Source: B69-G16 sp964501905
Lineage (GTDB): Archaea > Thermoproteota > Thermoprotei > Thermofilales > B69-G16
Assembly (NCBI GenBank): GCA_964501905.1
Contig: CAZCTW010000003.1
Span: 62,001 to 126,000 of the forward strand
Direction of reading: 5' to 3'
Length of the DNA: 64,000 nt
Position 1 is the first letter of the stretch. Every line of letters starts with the position of its first letter. Both the position numbers and the translations under genes were made by a program. The notes beneath the pieces were generated by a model. The model was not told the DNA's origin. It saw nothing but the letters and a program-made list of their open reading frames with translations, and did no database searches. Below, one piece after another: positions 16,407-25,731 of the stretch.

Positions 16407-18827
16407 ATGCTGCCCAAAAAAGCGGTGCAGCATATACTCAGATCGATAAGAGACGCCATAAGGGATAACCATCGCAGGATAGTAGTCCTTACTGGAGATG
16501 ACGATGAAGAGCTTGCTAAGTGCACGGCGCAACTAGTAGAGCAGTATATGGAAGAGTATGGAACCAGCGATAAAAAAATAGCCTACGTATATCACGCGTT
16601 TTACGAAGATGGAGTGAAAAGAAAGGAATTTTTCTCAAGAATGCTTAAAATCAAGCTTCCAGTAGACTATATACCTTATCACGAAATCAGAAGAGTTCTA
16701 GGATTAACATACAATGTAGCTGTTCTCGACCTAATAAACAATTTAGAGCCTAACGATATAGGCAGGCTTTCCGGTATAGTCCGCGGTGGTGGTTTCTATA
16801 TCTTCATAATGGCGAAGCTAGCTGATTATGAGAAAATCATAACCCGATTTCAAAGAACCCTGCTAACGCCGCAGTACAAAATAGAGGATATTCGTCACAT
16901 TTTTTCTCGACGCTTTATAAGAAAGCTATTCGAGCATGACGGCATAGCTATATACGACGTGGAGAAGAAAAAGTTTCTCAAGAGGTTCAAGATAAAAAGG
17001 AGATATAAGAAACGAGTAGAGTACAAGGGTAAGCCTTTCGAAATTCCTCTGAAAACCAGATTGCCGAGAAAAGCCTACGAATTGGCTTTAACCCTAGATC
17101 AGGTAGAAGTTTTAAAGCTTTTAGAAGAGTTGTATGAGAGGCCTAAAAGAGGAGAGGGCGTAGCAATAGTTATAACGGCTGATCGAGGCAGAGGCAAGTC
17201 GTCAGTTGTTGGAATAGGACTGGCGGCTTTAGCGCATAAGCTCCGTAAGGCAAAGGGAAGAACTAGAATTATAGTTACGGCGCCCAACGAATATAATGTT
17301 CAACCCTTGTTCATGCTGGCTAAGAGGACGCTGGAGGAGCTGAAACATCCCCCTACCGTTATAGAAGAGGACGGCGTTATTACGGCACTAAAGGCAAAGG
17401 GGATAGAAATAGAGTATTATAGCCCCCTTGAAGCTAGTAGGCGCAGAGCTGACATAGTGGCTGTCGATGAGGCGGCAGGGCTTCAAGTGCCCATGTTATT
17501 TACTATAATGAGCAAATTCGACAGGGTAATATTCTCGTCTACTATACACGGCTATGAAGGTGCTGGGAGAGGTTTCTCTGTGAGGTTTCTCGGCAGATTG
17601 AAGAAAATGGAGAATATTAGAGTATACGAGTATGAGATGGAGCAACCTATAAGATTCTCTGAAAACGATCCTATTGAAAAATGGGCTTTTGACACCCTGC
17701 TTTTAGACGCGGAGCCCGCTTTTCTAACTAAAGAGGATATGGACTACATAGATAGGCTAGATGTGGTCTATTACAAGCCGAATTTGGAGGAGTTTTTCCT
17801 AGAGAAGGAGGAAGAGCTTAGACAGTTTATAGGGATATACATAATGGCACACTACAGGAATAACCCGAACGACTTGGGCATGATGATGGACGCCCCCCAC
17901 CATACAGTCCGCGCACTTAAGTTGCCCGGCGGAAAGATAGTGGCTTCTCTTGAACTGGCCGAGGAAGGGCCTCTTCTAGACGAACTCGCCAAAGAATCGG
18001 CACGAGGGGCGTGGATAGCCGGGAACATAATACCTGACAGGGTAATTAAGCATTATAAGCTGATCGATTTTGGGGAATTTAAGGGATGGCGGATAGTCAG
18101 GATAGCCGTTCACCCAGCTGCTATGGGACGTGGCTTAGGCTCAAAGATGTTAAGCGAATTAGAGAAAGAAGCCATGGAGAGGGGATATGACTGGGTTGGG
18201 GCGGGTTTCGGAGTTACCGCAGAACTATTGAACTTCTGGGTGAAGAATGGGTACATTCCGGTGCATATAAGCCCCGACAGGAACCCCGTAAGTGGCGAAT
18301 ATACCATCCTCGTAGTGAAACCGTTGAACAGAAAAGCGGCGAAGTACATCGATTATATCGCCCGCGAGTTTAAGAAAAAACTACTGAACTCTCTCTATGA
18401 GCCTTATCACGATCTAGACCCTAGGGTAGCGTTAATGCTTTTAAAGTCGACGCCCGATATTCCGAGAGTTAAAATCAATCTTTCGCCACCTCAAGTTGGC
18501 CGTTTCATGTCGTACGCCTGGAGCGATCTAACCCTAGAAAGCTGTATGGATTGCATGGTTGAAGTTGTAAAACATTACTTTGTTGCTTCCCCAAAGCCTA
18601 ATCTCTCGGAATTACAGGAGTTGCTGTTGATACTTAGAATTCTCCAAGGTAAGAGCTGGAGAATGGTGTGCGAAGAGCTCGAGTTAAACCCGCCTGATGT
18701 CATGTTTGAGATAAAGAACATAGCAAAGAAGTTTTCGAGTTTCTATTTCAAAATTAAGGAAGCGAGCGAAGCAGAAAAATTCCTCTTTCTTGATCTAGAA
18801 ACTGTAAGTCGGGCAGAAATAGAGTAG
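16407..18827 (+). CDS. tmcA: tRNA(Met) cytidine acetyltransferase TmcA
   Basis: Makes N4-acetylcytidine in RNA using acetyl-CoA and ATP; archaeal relatives may also acetylate rRNA. The 806-residue protein has the expected order: N-terminal domain, RNA-helicase-like ATPase with P-loop TADRGRGKSSVVG near residue 257 and Walker B VDEAAGLQVP near residue 352, GNAT acetyltransferase with RIAVHPAAMGRGLGSKML near residue 565, and a C-terminal tRNA-binding region. A TATA-like TTTTATATA at about 16360 precedes it, so it may have its own promoter after truD. ac4C is abundant in hyperthermophilic archaea. Confidence 0.96.
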   Translation: MLPKKAVQHILRSIRDAIRDNHRRIVVLTGDDDEELAKCTAQLVEQYMEEYGTSDKKIAYVYHAFYEDGVKRKEFFSRMLKIKLPVDYIPYHEIRRVLGLTYNVAVLDLINNLEPNDIGRLSGIVRGGGFYIFIMAKLADYEKIITRFQRTLLTPQYKIEDIRHIFSRRFIRKLFEHDGIAIYDVEKKKFLKRFKIKRRYKKRVEYKGKPFEIPLKTRLPRKAYELALTLDQVEVLKLLEELYERPKRGEGVAIVITADRGRGKSSVVGIGLAALAHKLRKAKGRTRIIVTAPNEYNVQPLFMLAKRTLEELKHPPTVIEEDGVITALKAKGIEIEYYSPLEASRRRADIVAVDEAAGLQVPMLFTIMSKFDRVIFSSTIHGYEGAGRGFSVRFLGRLKKMENIRVYEYEMEQPIRFSENDPIEKWAFDTLLLDAEPAFLTKEDMDYIDRLDVVYYKPNLEEFFLEKEEELRQFIGIYIMAHYRNNPNDLGMMMDAPHHTVRALKLPGGKIVASLELAEEGPLLDELAKESARGAWIAGNIIPDRVIKHYKLIDFGEFKGWRIVRIAVHPAAMGRGLGSKMLSELEKEAMERGYDWVGAGFGVTAELLNFWVKNGYIPVHISPDRNPVSGEYTILVVKPLNRKAAKYIDYIAREFKKKLLNSLYEPYHDLDPRVALMLLKSTPDIPRVKINLSPPQVGRFMSYAWSDLTLESCMDCMVEVVKHYFVASPKPNLSELQELLLILRILQGKSWRMVCEELELNPPDVMFEIKNIAKKFSSFYFKIKEASEAEKFLFLDLETVSRAEIE

Positions 18828-18850
18828 AAACTAGGCTTAATTAGGCGTTA

Positions 18851-19897
18851 TCAAGGAGAGATTATGCGTACCCAGTAAATCGCGTCTCTAGGACACATAG
18901 CCATGCACAATCCACACGCCGTACACTTAGCGATATTCACTTTAAGCTCATTCTTTTCTAGAACTACGGCATCCTCTGGGCACACGTTCATGCATAGATA
19001 GCCGCCTTCACATGCGTCACATTTAGAGGTATTTATGGCTGCTTTAAATCCCAGGTGTGCGCGTGGATGTGGGGAGATCGGTCGATAGTCTTCGGGAGGA
19101 GTTTCCCCGAATAGTGGGAAAATATGTTCGCTTAAGAGGTTGAAGTCAAGTTGTACTAAAGAATACTCGTTTATCAGTTTGGCTACATGTTCTAGGCTGT
19201 AAAAATCGGCACTAATACCTATTTTATTCCAATAGTCTTTCTCGAAGTGAAATGCTAGAGGGAAGTACTGTAAGAATGCTTGCGAAATGTAAGGAGAGTG
19301 TAAAGCATAAACCGTGTTTTTGTGAAGAATTAGTTGATGTAATGATAGAATGACGTAATCTACGCCTCCATCTATTAAAGCTTTAACATGGCGTTCCCGA
19401 ACCTCTGCGAAGGGAATTTTCACGTATACATCGTGAAAATGTAAGCTCTCTATCGTTCTTAAGGCTTCGGCGGTTTTTAAAAATAAGAGCTCTCTTTCCT
19501 CACCTTTTAATTTATACAGCGCTGGTATGAGATTTATCTCTATCCCGTCTATTTCTGAGAAGATATCCCTAATTTTTTCAGCTATAAGGGTGAGAGAGTT
19601 TATCTTGAGATACGTTAGGCTCGCTATGATTTTTTTCCCAGTTAAGCCCTTAATCTGCTTTATACAATCTCTAAGACGTTCTAAGCTAACCCATGTGGGG
19701 TACACTTGTGTACCTAAAACTATTTTTCCGCTTAGCTTTGCCTTTATAAAGTGTGGGGTTCTCTCCGCTATTAGGCTTGTATCTAAAGTTATCGAGGGCA
19801 GGAAGATGGCTGAAACTTGCGTGTTGTCTAGTACTTTGCGGAATAGATTCTTTGACCAAATGTTGATTTCATTACCGAAAGATATCACGTTTTCCAC
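18851..19897 (-). CDS. TIM-barrel protein with C-terminal 2x[4Fe-4S] ferredoxin domain
   Basis: A 348-residue predicted oxidoreductase. The first 280 residues look like a dihydroorotate/dihydropyrimidine dehydrogenase-type alpha/beta barrel (IIASLTYLKINSLTLIAEKI, VKIPFAEVRERHVKALIDGGVDYVIL). The last 60 carry a bacterial-type ferredoxin domain, with CDACEGGYLCMNVCP at about 293 and CTACGLCMAMCP at about 325, which would bind two [4Fe-4S] clusters. The arrangement resembles PreA, but the barrel is divergent and the usual FMN-contact motifs are not clear, so the substrate is unknown. It is divergent from reverse gyrase and ends near the tmcA stop. Confidence 0.72.
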   Translation of the reverse strand: MENVISFGNEINIWSKNLFRKVLDNTQVSAIFLPSITLDTSLIAERTPHFIKAKLSGKIVLGTQVYPTWVSLERLRDCIKQIKGLTGKKIIASLTYLKINSLTLIAEKIRDIFSEIDGIEINLIPALYKLKGEERELLFLKTAEALRTIESLHFHDVYVKIPFAEVRERHVKALIDGGVDYVILSLHQLILHKNTVYALHSPYISQAFLQYFPLAFHFEKDYWNKIGISADFYSLEHVAKLINEYSLVQLDFNLLSEHIFPLFGETPPEDYRPISPHPRAHLGFKAAINTSKCDACEGGYLCMNVCPEDAVVLEKNELKVNIAKCTACGLCMAMCPRDAIYWVRIISP

Positions 19898-20014
19898 CGC
19901 AGCTATTCAATAATACGCCTAACCTCTATCTATATTTTATCAGTAGTCGCTAATGGATAGCATTCATAAAGCTTAAATAACGCATTTTTTAATCCGCCTA
20001 ACTAGTGGGGTAGT

Positions 20015-23000
20015 TTGGCTTTCGCAATCTTCAAGAGACTCTGTCCGGTATGCGGAGGCGAAATATCCACCGAGAGACTTGAGGCAGGTCTACCTTGCCG
20101 TAGGTGTCTACCCCGAACTCCTAACTCCGACCATTTCAAAAAGCTCAAATCATCTAACTGGGGTACTTTAATAGCTGTGAAAGAGGAAGTGGAGAAGCTA
20201 AACACTTTTTTCAAAAAGTCTATAGGCTCAGAAATGTGGAGTGCACAAAGGTTATGGGCAAAAAGAGTTTTTCGAAATAAAAGCTTTGCCGTAATAGCAC
20301 CCACAGGCTCGGGAAAAACTGTTTTCGGTATAATTCTCAGTCTCTACTTAGCTTCTAAAGGCAAGAAAATTCTATTTGTACTACCTACCTCCATCTTAGT
20401 AGAGCAGGTAAGCGAGAAAGCTGAATCCTATAAGAACAAGTTGAAGTTAAATGACCTAACAATAGCTTACTACCACTCTTTCTTATCTAAAAAAGAAAAA
20501 GAGAAAATGCTATCCATAATAAAAAGCGGAAAGACACCCATAGTAATAGTTACTTCAAACTTCATCTCACGTTATCACACTCTATTATCCGGTAGCAAAT
20601 TCGATATAGCTTTCATAGATGATGTAGATAGCATACTCAGATCGAGTAAAATATTTGATAAAATTCTAGCTTACATCGGTTTTGGACAAGACGTAATACA
20701 GATGGCGCTAAAACTGCTAGATGCTAAAGCTAAAGTTGCCAAAGCTAAACGGTTTGGTTTTGAAAAAGAAGCGAAGAAATACACCAAGGAAGTGGAGAAA
20801 TTATCTAAAAAGTTAAAGGAAAAGCTCGATGAAGGGAGCACGGGCATCCTGATAGTATCTGGAGCTTCACTTAGAGGACGCCGCACTAAGAGAGTGAAGC
20901 TGTTTAGAGAACTCTTAGGATTCGACGTCGGGTCTAAAACCGAATATTTGAGGAACATAGTAGACATCTTTATTCCCGCATCGAATGTAAAGCTCAAAGT
21001 AGTGGAATTAGTCAAAAAGCTTGGCTCTGGGGGCATAATTTTTGTACCTCAAGATAAAGGCTTAGAATACGTCAAGGAGATAGATGATGCATTGAAAAAG
21101 GCTGGCATTAGATCGGAGGCTTATTTAAAACCCCGGAAGGGAATCTTAAAGAGATTTTCAAAAGGAGAGACTGATGTCCTCATAGGGATAACATCTTATA
21201 GATCGCCTCTAACGCGGGGTATAGATCTTCCCCATGTTATAAAATACGTTATTTTCGCAGGTGTCCCTAAATTTAAACTTTCTTTGGACATAGATGAGTT
21301 CAAGCCTTCGCGAATGATAATATTACTGGCTAACATAAGGGACTTTCTCGACCGGAAAACGAGGTATGAGTGTGACAGACATATAGCTAGGCTACGCAAT
21401 ATAATCATGCTATACAGAGAAAGCTTGAACAAAATAATTGAAGCTATAAAAACGGGGGAGAAGCTGGAGGGTTTTGAGGGCTTTGCACAAGGGGTTATAA
21501 TCTCGGTGTATGATTTCTTGAAAAAGGTGCTATCAGATGAAGGGGTGATCGAGAAAATAAGAAAAAGTTCCTCGCTGAGAATCACTATGGACAACTCAGG
21601 TATATGGTTCGTGCTTGCTGATCCTGTAGCGTATATACAAGGTTCCGGCAGGACTTCGAGACTTTACAGCGGAGGAGTATCAAAAGGACTTGCCATCACG
21701 GTGGTCGATGATGAGAAAGCATTTAAACAACTTAGCAAGGAACTTTCCAACAGACTTACCGATTTTAAATGGTGGAATCTGGAAAGCGTAGATATAGACG
21801 GGCTTATTCGGGAAATCTCTCAAGAAAGGGAATTAATAAAAATGATTTTGGAGGGAAAGGCCTCTAAGATTCTAAAAGATCCCATTAAAACTGTTCTTTT
21901 GGTAGTAGAATCTCCGAACAAGGCAAGAACGATATCGAGGTTTTACGGTGTACCGGCTAGGAGGACTATAGGAAATCTTTTGGTCTACGAGGTTAATGCA
22001 GGTGATAGGATAATACAGATAACAGCTACGGGAGGACACTTGTTAGATTTAGTCACAGACGAAGGGGTTTTCGGAGTTTTGGTCGATAAAAACCGTATAA
22101 CGCCAGTATATTCCACCATAAAGAGATGTCTTAAATGCGGCGAAACTTTTGTAGATGATTTGGGTAGATGCCCCAAATGTGGGTCGAAAATGTTCCGTGA
22201 TTCAATTGACGTAATTAAAGCTCTCAGAAGTTTGGCTTTTGAAGTAGATGAAGTTCTCATAGGCACAGACCCCGATTCTGAAGGAGAGAAGATAGCCTGG
22301 GATGTAGCTTTAGTTTTAAAACCCTATGCGGACAAGATAAGGAGAATCGAATTTCACGAGGTAACTTTGAGGGCTATAAATGAAGCTTTGAAAAATCCCC
22401 GAGATATAAACGAGAACCTGGTAAAAGCTCAGGTGGTAAGGCGTATAGAAGATAGATGGATAGGATTCGGCTTAAGCGTAATAATACAGGAAAAGTTTGA
22501 ATTAAAATCTCTTTCAGCTGGTAGAGTCCAAACACCTGTACTAGGTTGGGTTATCGAAAAATACACACAGAAACGGAAAAGTAAAATCTATATAGCACAG
22601 GCGAAGCTGAGCAACGGAATATACCTTAACTTCGACTTAAATGTCAGTAACGGTTGGGAGGCGAGGAGGAAGATAAAGGAGCTAGCGGAGAAGGAGGTAG
22701 AAGTAAAGGCAAAAGATAGGAAAATTGAAGAAGTAAGCCCGTTACCTCCCTACACTACTGATTCTCTGCTTAGAGATGTAGCCCTTGTTCTCGGCATGTC
22801 AGCCGAGAAGACTATGAGGATAGCACAGGAGCTCTTCGAGATGGGCCTAATAACTTATCACAGAACTGATAGCACAAGGGTATCACCATTGGGTATTTCA
22901 ATAGCGAAGAAATACATATCCGAGAAGTTTGGCTTAGAGAATTATCAAGGCAGGAGCTGGGCGCTAGGTGGGCAAGGTGCCCATGAGTGTATAAGACCGA

Positions 23001-23638
23001 CAAGACCTTTAGATAGCCAAGATTTAGCTAAGCTGATAGCTATTGGGGTCCTAAGACTTCCTCGTAGGTTAACCCGAGACCACTATGCTCTATACAATCT
23101 AATATTTAATAGATTCATAGCGAGCCAGATGAAACCAGCTAAAGTAGTAAAAACTATTTACACTTTTACAGTAGATTCCTATAAAGTGGATTTAGCTTTA
23201 TGCACAAGCATAAGAGAGCCAGGCTTCACTCTAGTATCGAAAAAGCCGATTTTCAGGGAAATAAGCCCGGGAAAAGTTTCGATTAGTGAGATAAAGTATA
23301 TAAAATCGTCGAAAGTAAAAATCCTAACTCAAGGAGATACTATATCTCTGATGAAAAAACGTGGGCTAGGTAGGCCTTCTACCTATGCTAAGATTATCGC
23401 TACTTTACTTAAACGCAGGTACGTTATAAGCGTGGGGAAGAGAGGCTATCTAATTCCTATGAAGAGGGGTATTCAAGTATACGAATTCCTCTCCCAAAAA
23501 TTCCCGGAACTAGTTTCTGAAGATAAGACACGGGAGCTTCTACGGATCATGGATGAAATTGAGGAAGGGCGGATCAATTATCAAGAAGTCCTCTATATTC
23601 TAAAGGAAGATTTGACAAGGCTAAAGGTTTTAAGGTAG
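20015..23638 (+). CDS. rgy: Reverse gyrase
   Basis: Introduces positive supercoils into DNA with ATP; its presence marks a hyperthermophile or strong thermophile. The 1207-residue chain has an N-terminal zinc finger (CPVCGG...CRRC), an SF2 helicase-like half with APTGSGKT near residue 93, a DDVD box and GSGRTSRL near residue 545, and a type IA topoisomerase half beginning at about 625 (VVESPNKARTISRFYG). A second zinc finger (CLKCGETF...CPKCG) lies near 706, the TOPRIM motif GTDPDSEGEKIAWD near 750, and the catalytic tyrosine in ITYHRTDSTR near 948. The start is TTG after a GGGGT ribosome site. It appears intact. Confidence 0.98.
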   Translation: MAFAIFKRLCPVCGGEISTERLEAGLPCRRCLPRTPNSDHFKKLKSSNWGTLIAVKEEVEKLNTFFKKSIGSEMWSAQRLWAKRVFRNKSFAVIAPTGSGKTVFGIILSLYLASKGKKILFVLPTSILVEQVSEKAESYKNKLKLNDLTIAYYHSFLSKKEKEKMLSIIKSGKTPIVIVTSNFISRYHTLLSGSKFDIAFIDDVDSILRSSKIFDKILAYIGFGQDVIQMALKLLDAKAKVAKAKRFGFEKEAKKYTKEVEKLSKKLKEKLDEGSTGILIVSGASLRGRRTKRVKLFRELLGFDVGSKTEYLRNIVDIFIPASNVKLKVVELVKKLGSGGIIFVPQDKGLEYVKEIDDALKKAGIRSEAYLKPRKGILKRFSKGETDVLIGITSYRSPLTRGIDLPHVIKYVIFAGVPKFKLSLDIDEFKPSRMIILLANIRDFLDRKTRYECDRHIARLRNIIMLYRESLNKIIEAIKTGEKLEGFEGFAQGVIISVYDFLKKVLSDEGVIEKIRKSSSLRITMDNSGIWFVLADPVAYIQGSGRTSRLYSGGVSKGLAITVVDDEKAFKQLSKELSNRLTDFKWWNLESVDIDGLIREISQERELIKMILEGKASKILKDPIKTVLLVVESPNKARTISRFYGVPARRTIGNLLVYEVNAGDRIIQITATGGHLLDLVTDEGVFGVLVDKNRITPVYSTIKRCLKCGETFVDDLGRCPKCGSKMFRDSIDVIKALRSLAFEVDEVLIGTDPDSEGEKIAWDVALVLKPYADKIRRIEFHEVTLRAINEALKNPRDINENLVKAQVVRRIEDRWIGFGLSVIIQEKFELKSLSAGRVQTPVLGWVIEKYTQKRKSKIYIAQAKLSNGIYLNFDLNVSNGWEARRKIKELAEKEVEVKAKDRKIEEVSPLPPYTTDSLLRDVALVLGMSAEKTMRIAQELFEMGLITYHRTDSTRVSPLGISIAKKYISEKFGLENYQGRSWALGGQGAHECIRPTRPLDSQDLAKLIAIGVLRLPRRLTRDHYALYNLIFNRFIASQMKPAKVVKTIYTFTVDSYKVDLALCTSIREPGFTLVSKKPIFREISPGKVSISEIKYIKSSKVKILTQGDTISLMKKRGLGRPSTYAKIIATLLKRRYVISVGKRGYLIPMKRGIQVYEFLSQKFPELVSEDKTRELLRIMDEIEEGRINYQEVLYILKEDLTRLKVLR

Positions 23639-23768
23639 AAGCCGTATAAAGATATGTCTGAGGAAACATGCTGAAGGGTACCAAATCTGACATAATGATG
23701 AGCATCTCCAATAATTATACAACGATTAAATAAAATGAACATACGGGTAGAAAGCCCCCAATTCATCC

Positions 23769-24341
23769 CTATCTACGACGAGTCTCAAAGAAATCCGGAG
23801 AAGACTTTTGGAGCGTCCTACACCTTTTCTTACCAAACACCTTTTCCATGTCTTCCAAACTCAACTTCATCCCAACCTTCCTGCCAACCCTCCTTACCTC
23901 AACCGAGCCTACAACCTCCAAATAACGCTTCAACCACTTTAGCATATAATCCTCGTCCAAGTAATAGCGGATTCTAGGACTCTCTCTATATAAACGATAT
24001 ACTTCCTTTCTGCATTCATCTTCATATTCCTCAATCCACTTAACATGCTTTCCTCTAACTACAAAATGGATGATCGCCTTGTTCTTATACATTATAACGT
24101 GTTTTTCATTATTCTTCTCACCAAAACTAACATCTACGCTTAGAGGACCAAGTTTATTAAACACCCGTGGTACAGGACCATAAGTCTCTATCCTATAAGC
24201 TCGATTAAAGAGCATGCTATACATGTTTAAGCAATCGGAATAAAACCTGTATTTTATCTTTTTACCACATTCCTCTTTTAGTTCCTTGAAAAATTCGATC
24301 CCTTCTTCACACCTTAATTTGAGCATCAATCCCAGCGCCAT
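23769..24341 (-). CDS. Modular hypothetical protein, island gene A
   Basis: A 190-residue protein with no family I recognise. It contains the pattern VDVSFGEKNNEKHV followed by an amphipathic region and then PRIRYYLDEDYMLKWLKRYL near residue 130. The last motif recurs in the next gene upstream (PRIRYYLDEKSVIKWLTKYL), and the FGEK segment recurs in the gene beyond that. Its start overlaps the upstream gene by 35 bases in another reading frame. The N-terminal part continues, in register, the C-terminal part of that gene when both are compared with 24654-25115, so it may be the tail of a frameshifted longer protein. Cysteines occur but no clear zinc site. Confidence 0.5.
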   Translation of the reverse strand: MALGLMLKLRCEEGIEFFKELKEECGKKIKYRFYSDCLNMYSMLFNRAYRIETYGPVPRVFNKLGPLSVDVSFGEKNNEKHVIMYKNKAIIHFVVRGKHVKWIEEYEDECRKEVYRLYRESPRIRYYLDEDYMLKWLKRYLEVVGSVEVRRVGRKVGMKLSLEDMEKVFGKKRCRTLQKSSPDFFETRRR

Positions 24342-24657
24342 AAAAAAATACTTTAGCCGAGCAATATTCGAACTCGACTGCGACCGTATCTTTGAACTTC
24401 CTCTTTAAACATAAATTATCTATCTTGCTGGGTGTTAATACTATTTTATCGGCGATTTCAGTTTTTGCCTCCACTTCTCCACTAGAAAGATACTTAGTTA
24501 ACCACTTAATGACACTTTTTTCATCCAAGTAGTAGCGAATTCTAGGTTTAATATCATCAACTAAATCTTTCCACCAAAACTCCGACTTATCTTTAAACTT
24601 CTCCAAAACTCTCTCTACTTTCTCTTCAGCGTATTTTGCACAAACCTTCATACTCAT
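24307..24657 (-). CDS. Modular hypothetical protein, island gene B
   Basis: A 116-residue protein of unknown function, rich in charged and aromatic residues. The middle has PRIRYYLDEKSVIKWLTKYL, nearly the same as in the downstream gene at 23769-24341, and the C-terminus has a beta-rich segment (AVEFEYCSAKVFFYGAGIDA). Its ATG overlaps the previous stop in an ATGA arrangement typical of translational coupling. Either this is a family of small tandem proteins, or genes A, B and C are pieces of one repeat protein split by frameshifts. Confidence 0.5.
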   Translation of the reverse strand: MSMKVCAKYAEEKVERVLEKFKDKSEFWWKDLVDDIKPRIRYYLDEKSVIKWLTKYLSSGEVEAKTEIADKIVLTPSKIDNLCLKRKFKDTVAVEFEYCSAKVFFYGAGIDAQIKV

Positions 24658-25115
24658 CGACGAACTTTAAACCCTTTTTTTCTCTCGAAAGCGAAAAGTA
24701 TTCCAGTTGTGAACACATATTTCCTGACTTCCTTCTCACCGAACGCAACCTCCAGTGCATCTTTTCCTCTTAATTCCCTTACCAACCTGTCTAAATCTTT
24801 ACGCGTATAAATCTCGTCAGCCTCCTTAACCAGCCTATCGAACCAGTTTACCCCGTACCTATAATATCTCCACCTTATCGATTTCCTACATAAAGCCTTA
24901 AATTCTTCAAGAAGTCCAACCTCAACAGGGTTATTTAGATCTATATCAATAGGAAAGTAAATCCCACATTTGCTTAGATAAATTTCGAAAATTACTCTCT
25001 TCTCTTCTCCTTTAGTAGAATAATAAATACGTGGCCTAAAGTCATCTTCTTCAGAACGATAGAAAGCAACTACTGCTTCGAACTTGAACCTGTTTTTACT
25101 AGCTAATCCTTCCAT
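24654..25115 (-). CDS. Modular hypothetical protein, island gene C
   Basis: A 153-residue unknown protein. It begins with a beta-rich part (KFEAVVAFYRSEEDDFRPRIYY), then LLEEFKALCRKSIRWRYYRYGVNWFDRL, and ends with DALEVAFGEKEVRKYVF. The helix segment with EEFK...CRK.I..RYY resembles the start of island gene A (EFFKELKEECGKKIKYRFY), and the FGEK segment resembles another part of A. It overlaps the broken nuclease-like gene upstream by 13 bases and gene B by four. No membrane segment or catalytic motif is seen. Confidence 0.52.
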   Translation of the reverse strand: MEGLASKNRFKFEAVVAFYRSEEDDFRPRIYYSTKGEEKRVIFEIYLSKCGIYFPIDIDLNNPVEVGLLEEFKALCRKSIRWRYYRYGVNWFDRLVKEADEIYTRKDLDRLVRELRGKDALEVAFGEKEVRKYVFTTGILFAFERKKGFKVRR

Positions 25116-25702
25116 ATTCCTGTCACTCCACCTATGCTTACTTCAAAGTAATATATGTCGTTCTCCGGATTCTCTAATACTAGCCTAGAGTCAGAGATTA
25201 CAATCTTGAACTCTAATCTTAAGCCTACTAACTCATCTATACTCCATTTTCCTACAAGCTTAACTATAGCTTCTGCCCCATCCCTATTAAGCCTCTTCTC
25301 CGAATCGACATAACCATTCTCTTCAAACCACTCTTTAAGACTGTCTAACTGTTCGGCCGCTGTTCAAATCTTTCTACGTACTGCTCTCTCGAACGAGGAG
25401 AAACTTTCACCAGTCCTGAAAATGCACTTCATCTCCACTATGGTCAAAATTTCATCCTTTTTCTCCAGTATTAATACGTCAACTTGTCTTCCTCTACCTT
25501 TCTTAGCCGGTATAAGAGCATCAGAAGTAAATACCTGGTACTCTTCATATCCGCTCTCAATTAAAGATGCACAATAATGTTTTCTATTCCATTTTTCTCT
25601 TACCTTATCCGATTCAGCCTCTTTGATTTTCTTTTTATACTCATTCGTTAAGTCTAGGTTTCCATACTCAATTTCTTCATAAATGGACTTAAAATATAGC
25701 AA
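25103..25702 (-). pseudogene. PD-(D/E)XK nuclease-like gene with an in-frame TGA
   Basis: The first part (25702-25367, TTG start, 112 residues) carries QVDVLILEKKDEILTIVEMK, the spacing of D and E-x-K expected of a PD-(D/E)XK nuclease core, and ends FERAVRRKI then TGA at 25364-25366. The same frame then stays open for 86 more codons to a TAG at 25103-25105. It starts TAAEQLDSLKEWFEENGY, which continues the amphipathic helix typical of such nucleases, and runs 13 bases into gene C. The continuation is therefore probably real coding sequence interrupted by one nonsense codon. TGA is an ordinary stop elsewhere in this window, so loss of function, a base-call error or readthrough are the options. 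Confidence 0.6.
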
Positions 25703-25731
25703 GTCGCGTTCTCGGAAGCTTTCTATTGGTT

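Noticed and set aside
21985..22266. 93-codon minus-strand frame inside reverse gyrase
   Set aside because: It is fully inside a clear, conserved coding sequence on the other strand and has no protein-like pattern of its own. The same applies to the other antisense frames across the large genes.
23680..23710. CTGA followed by ATGATGA near 23690, a possible C/D box sRNA
   Set aside because: No D box CTGA follows at the needed distance, no upstream box C fits, and no terminal stem can be drawn.
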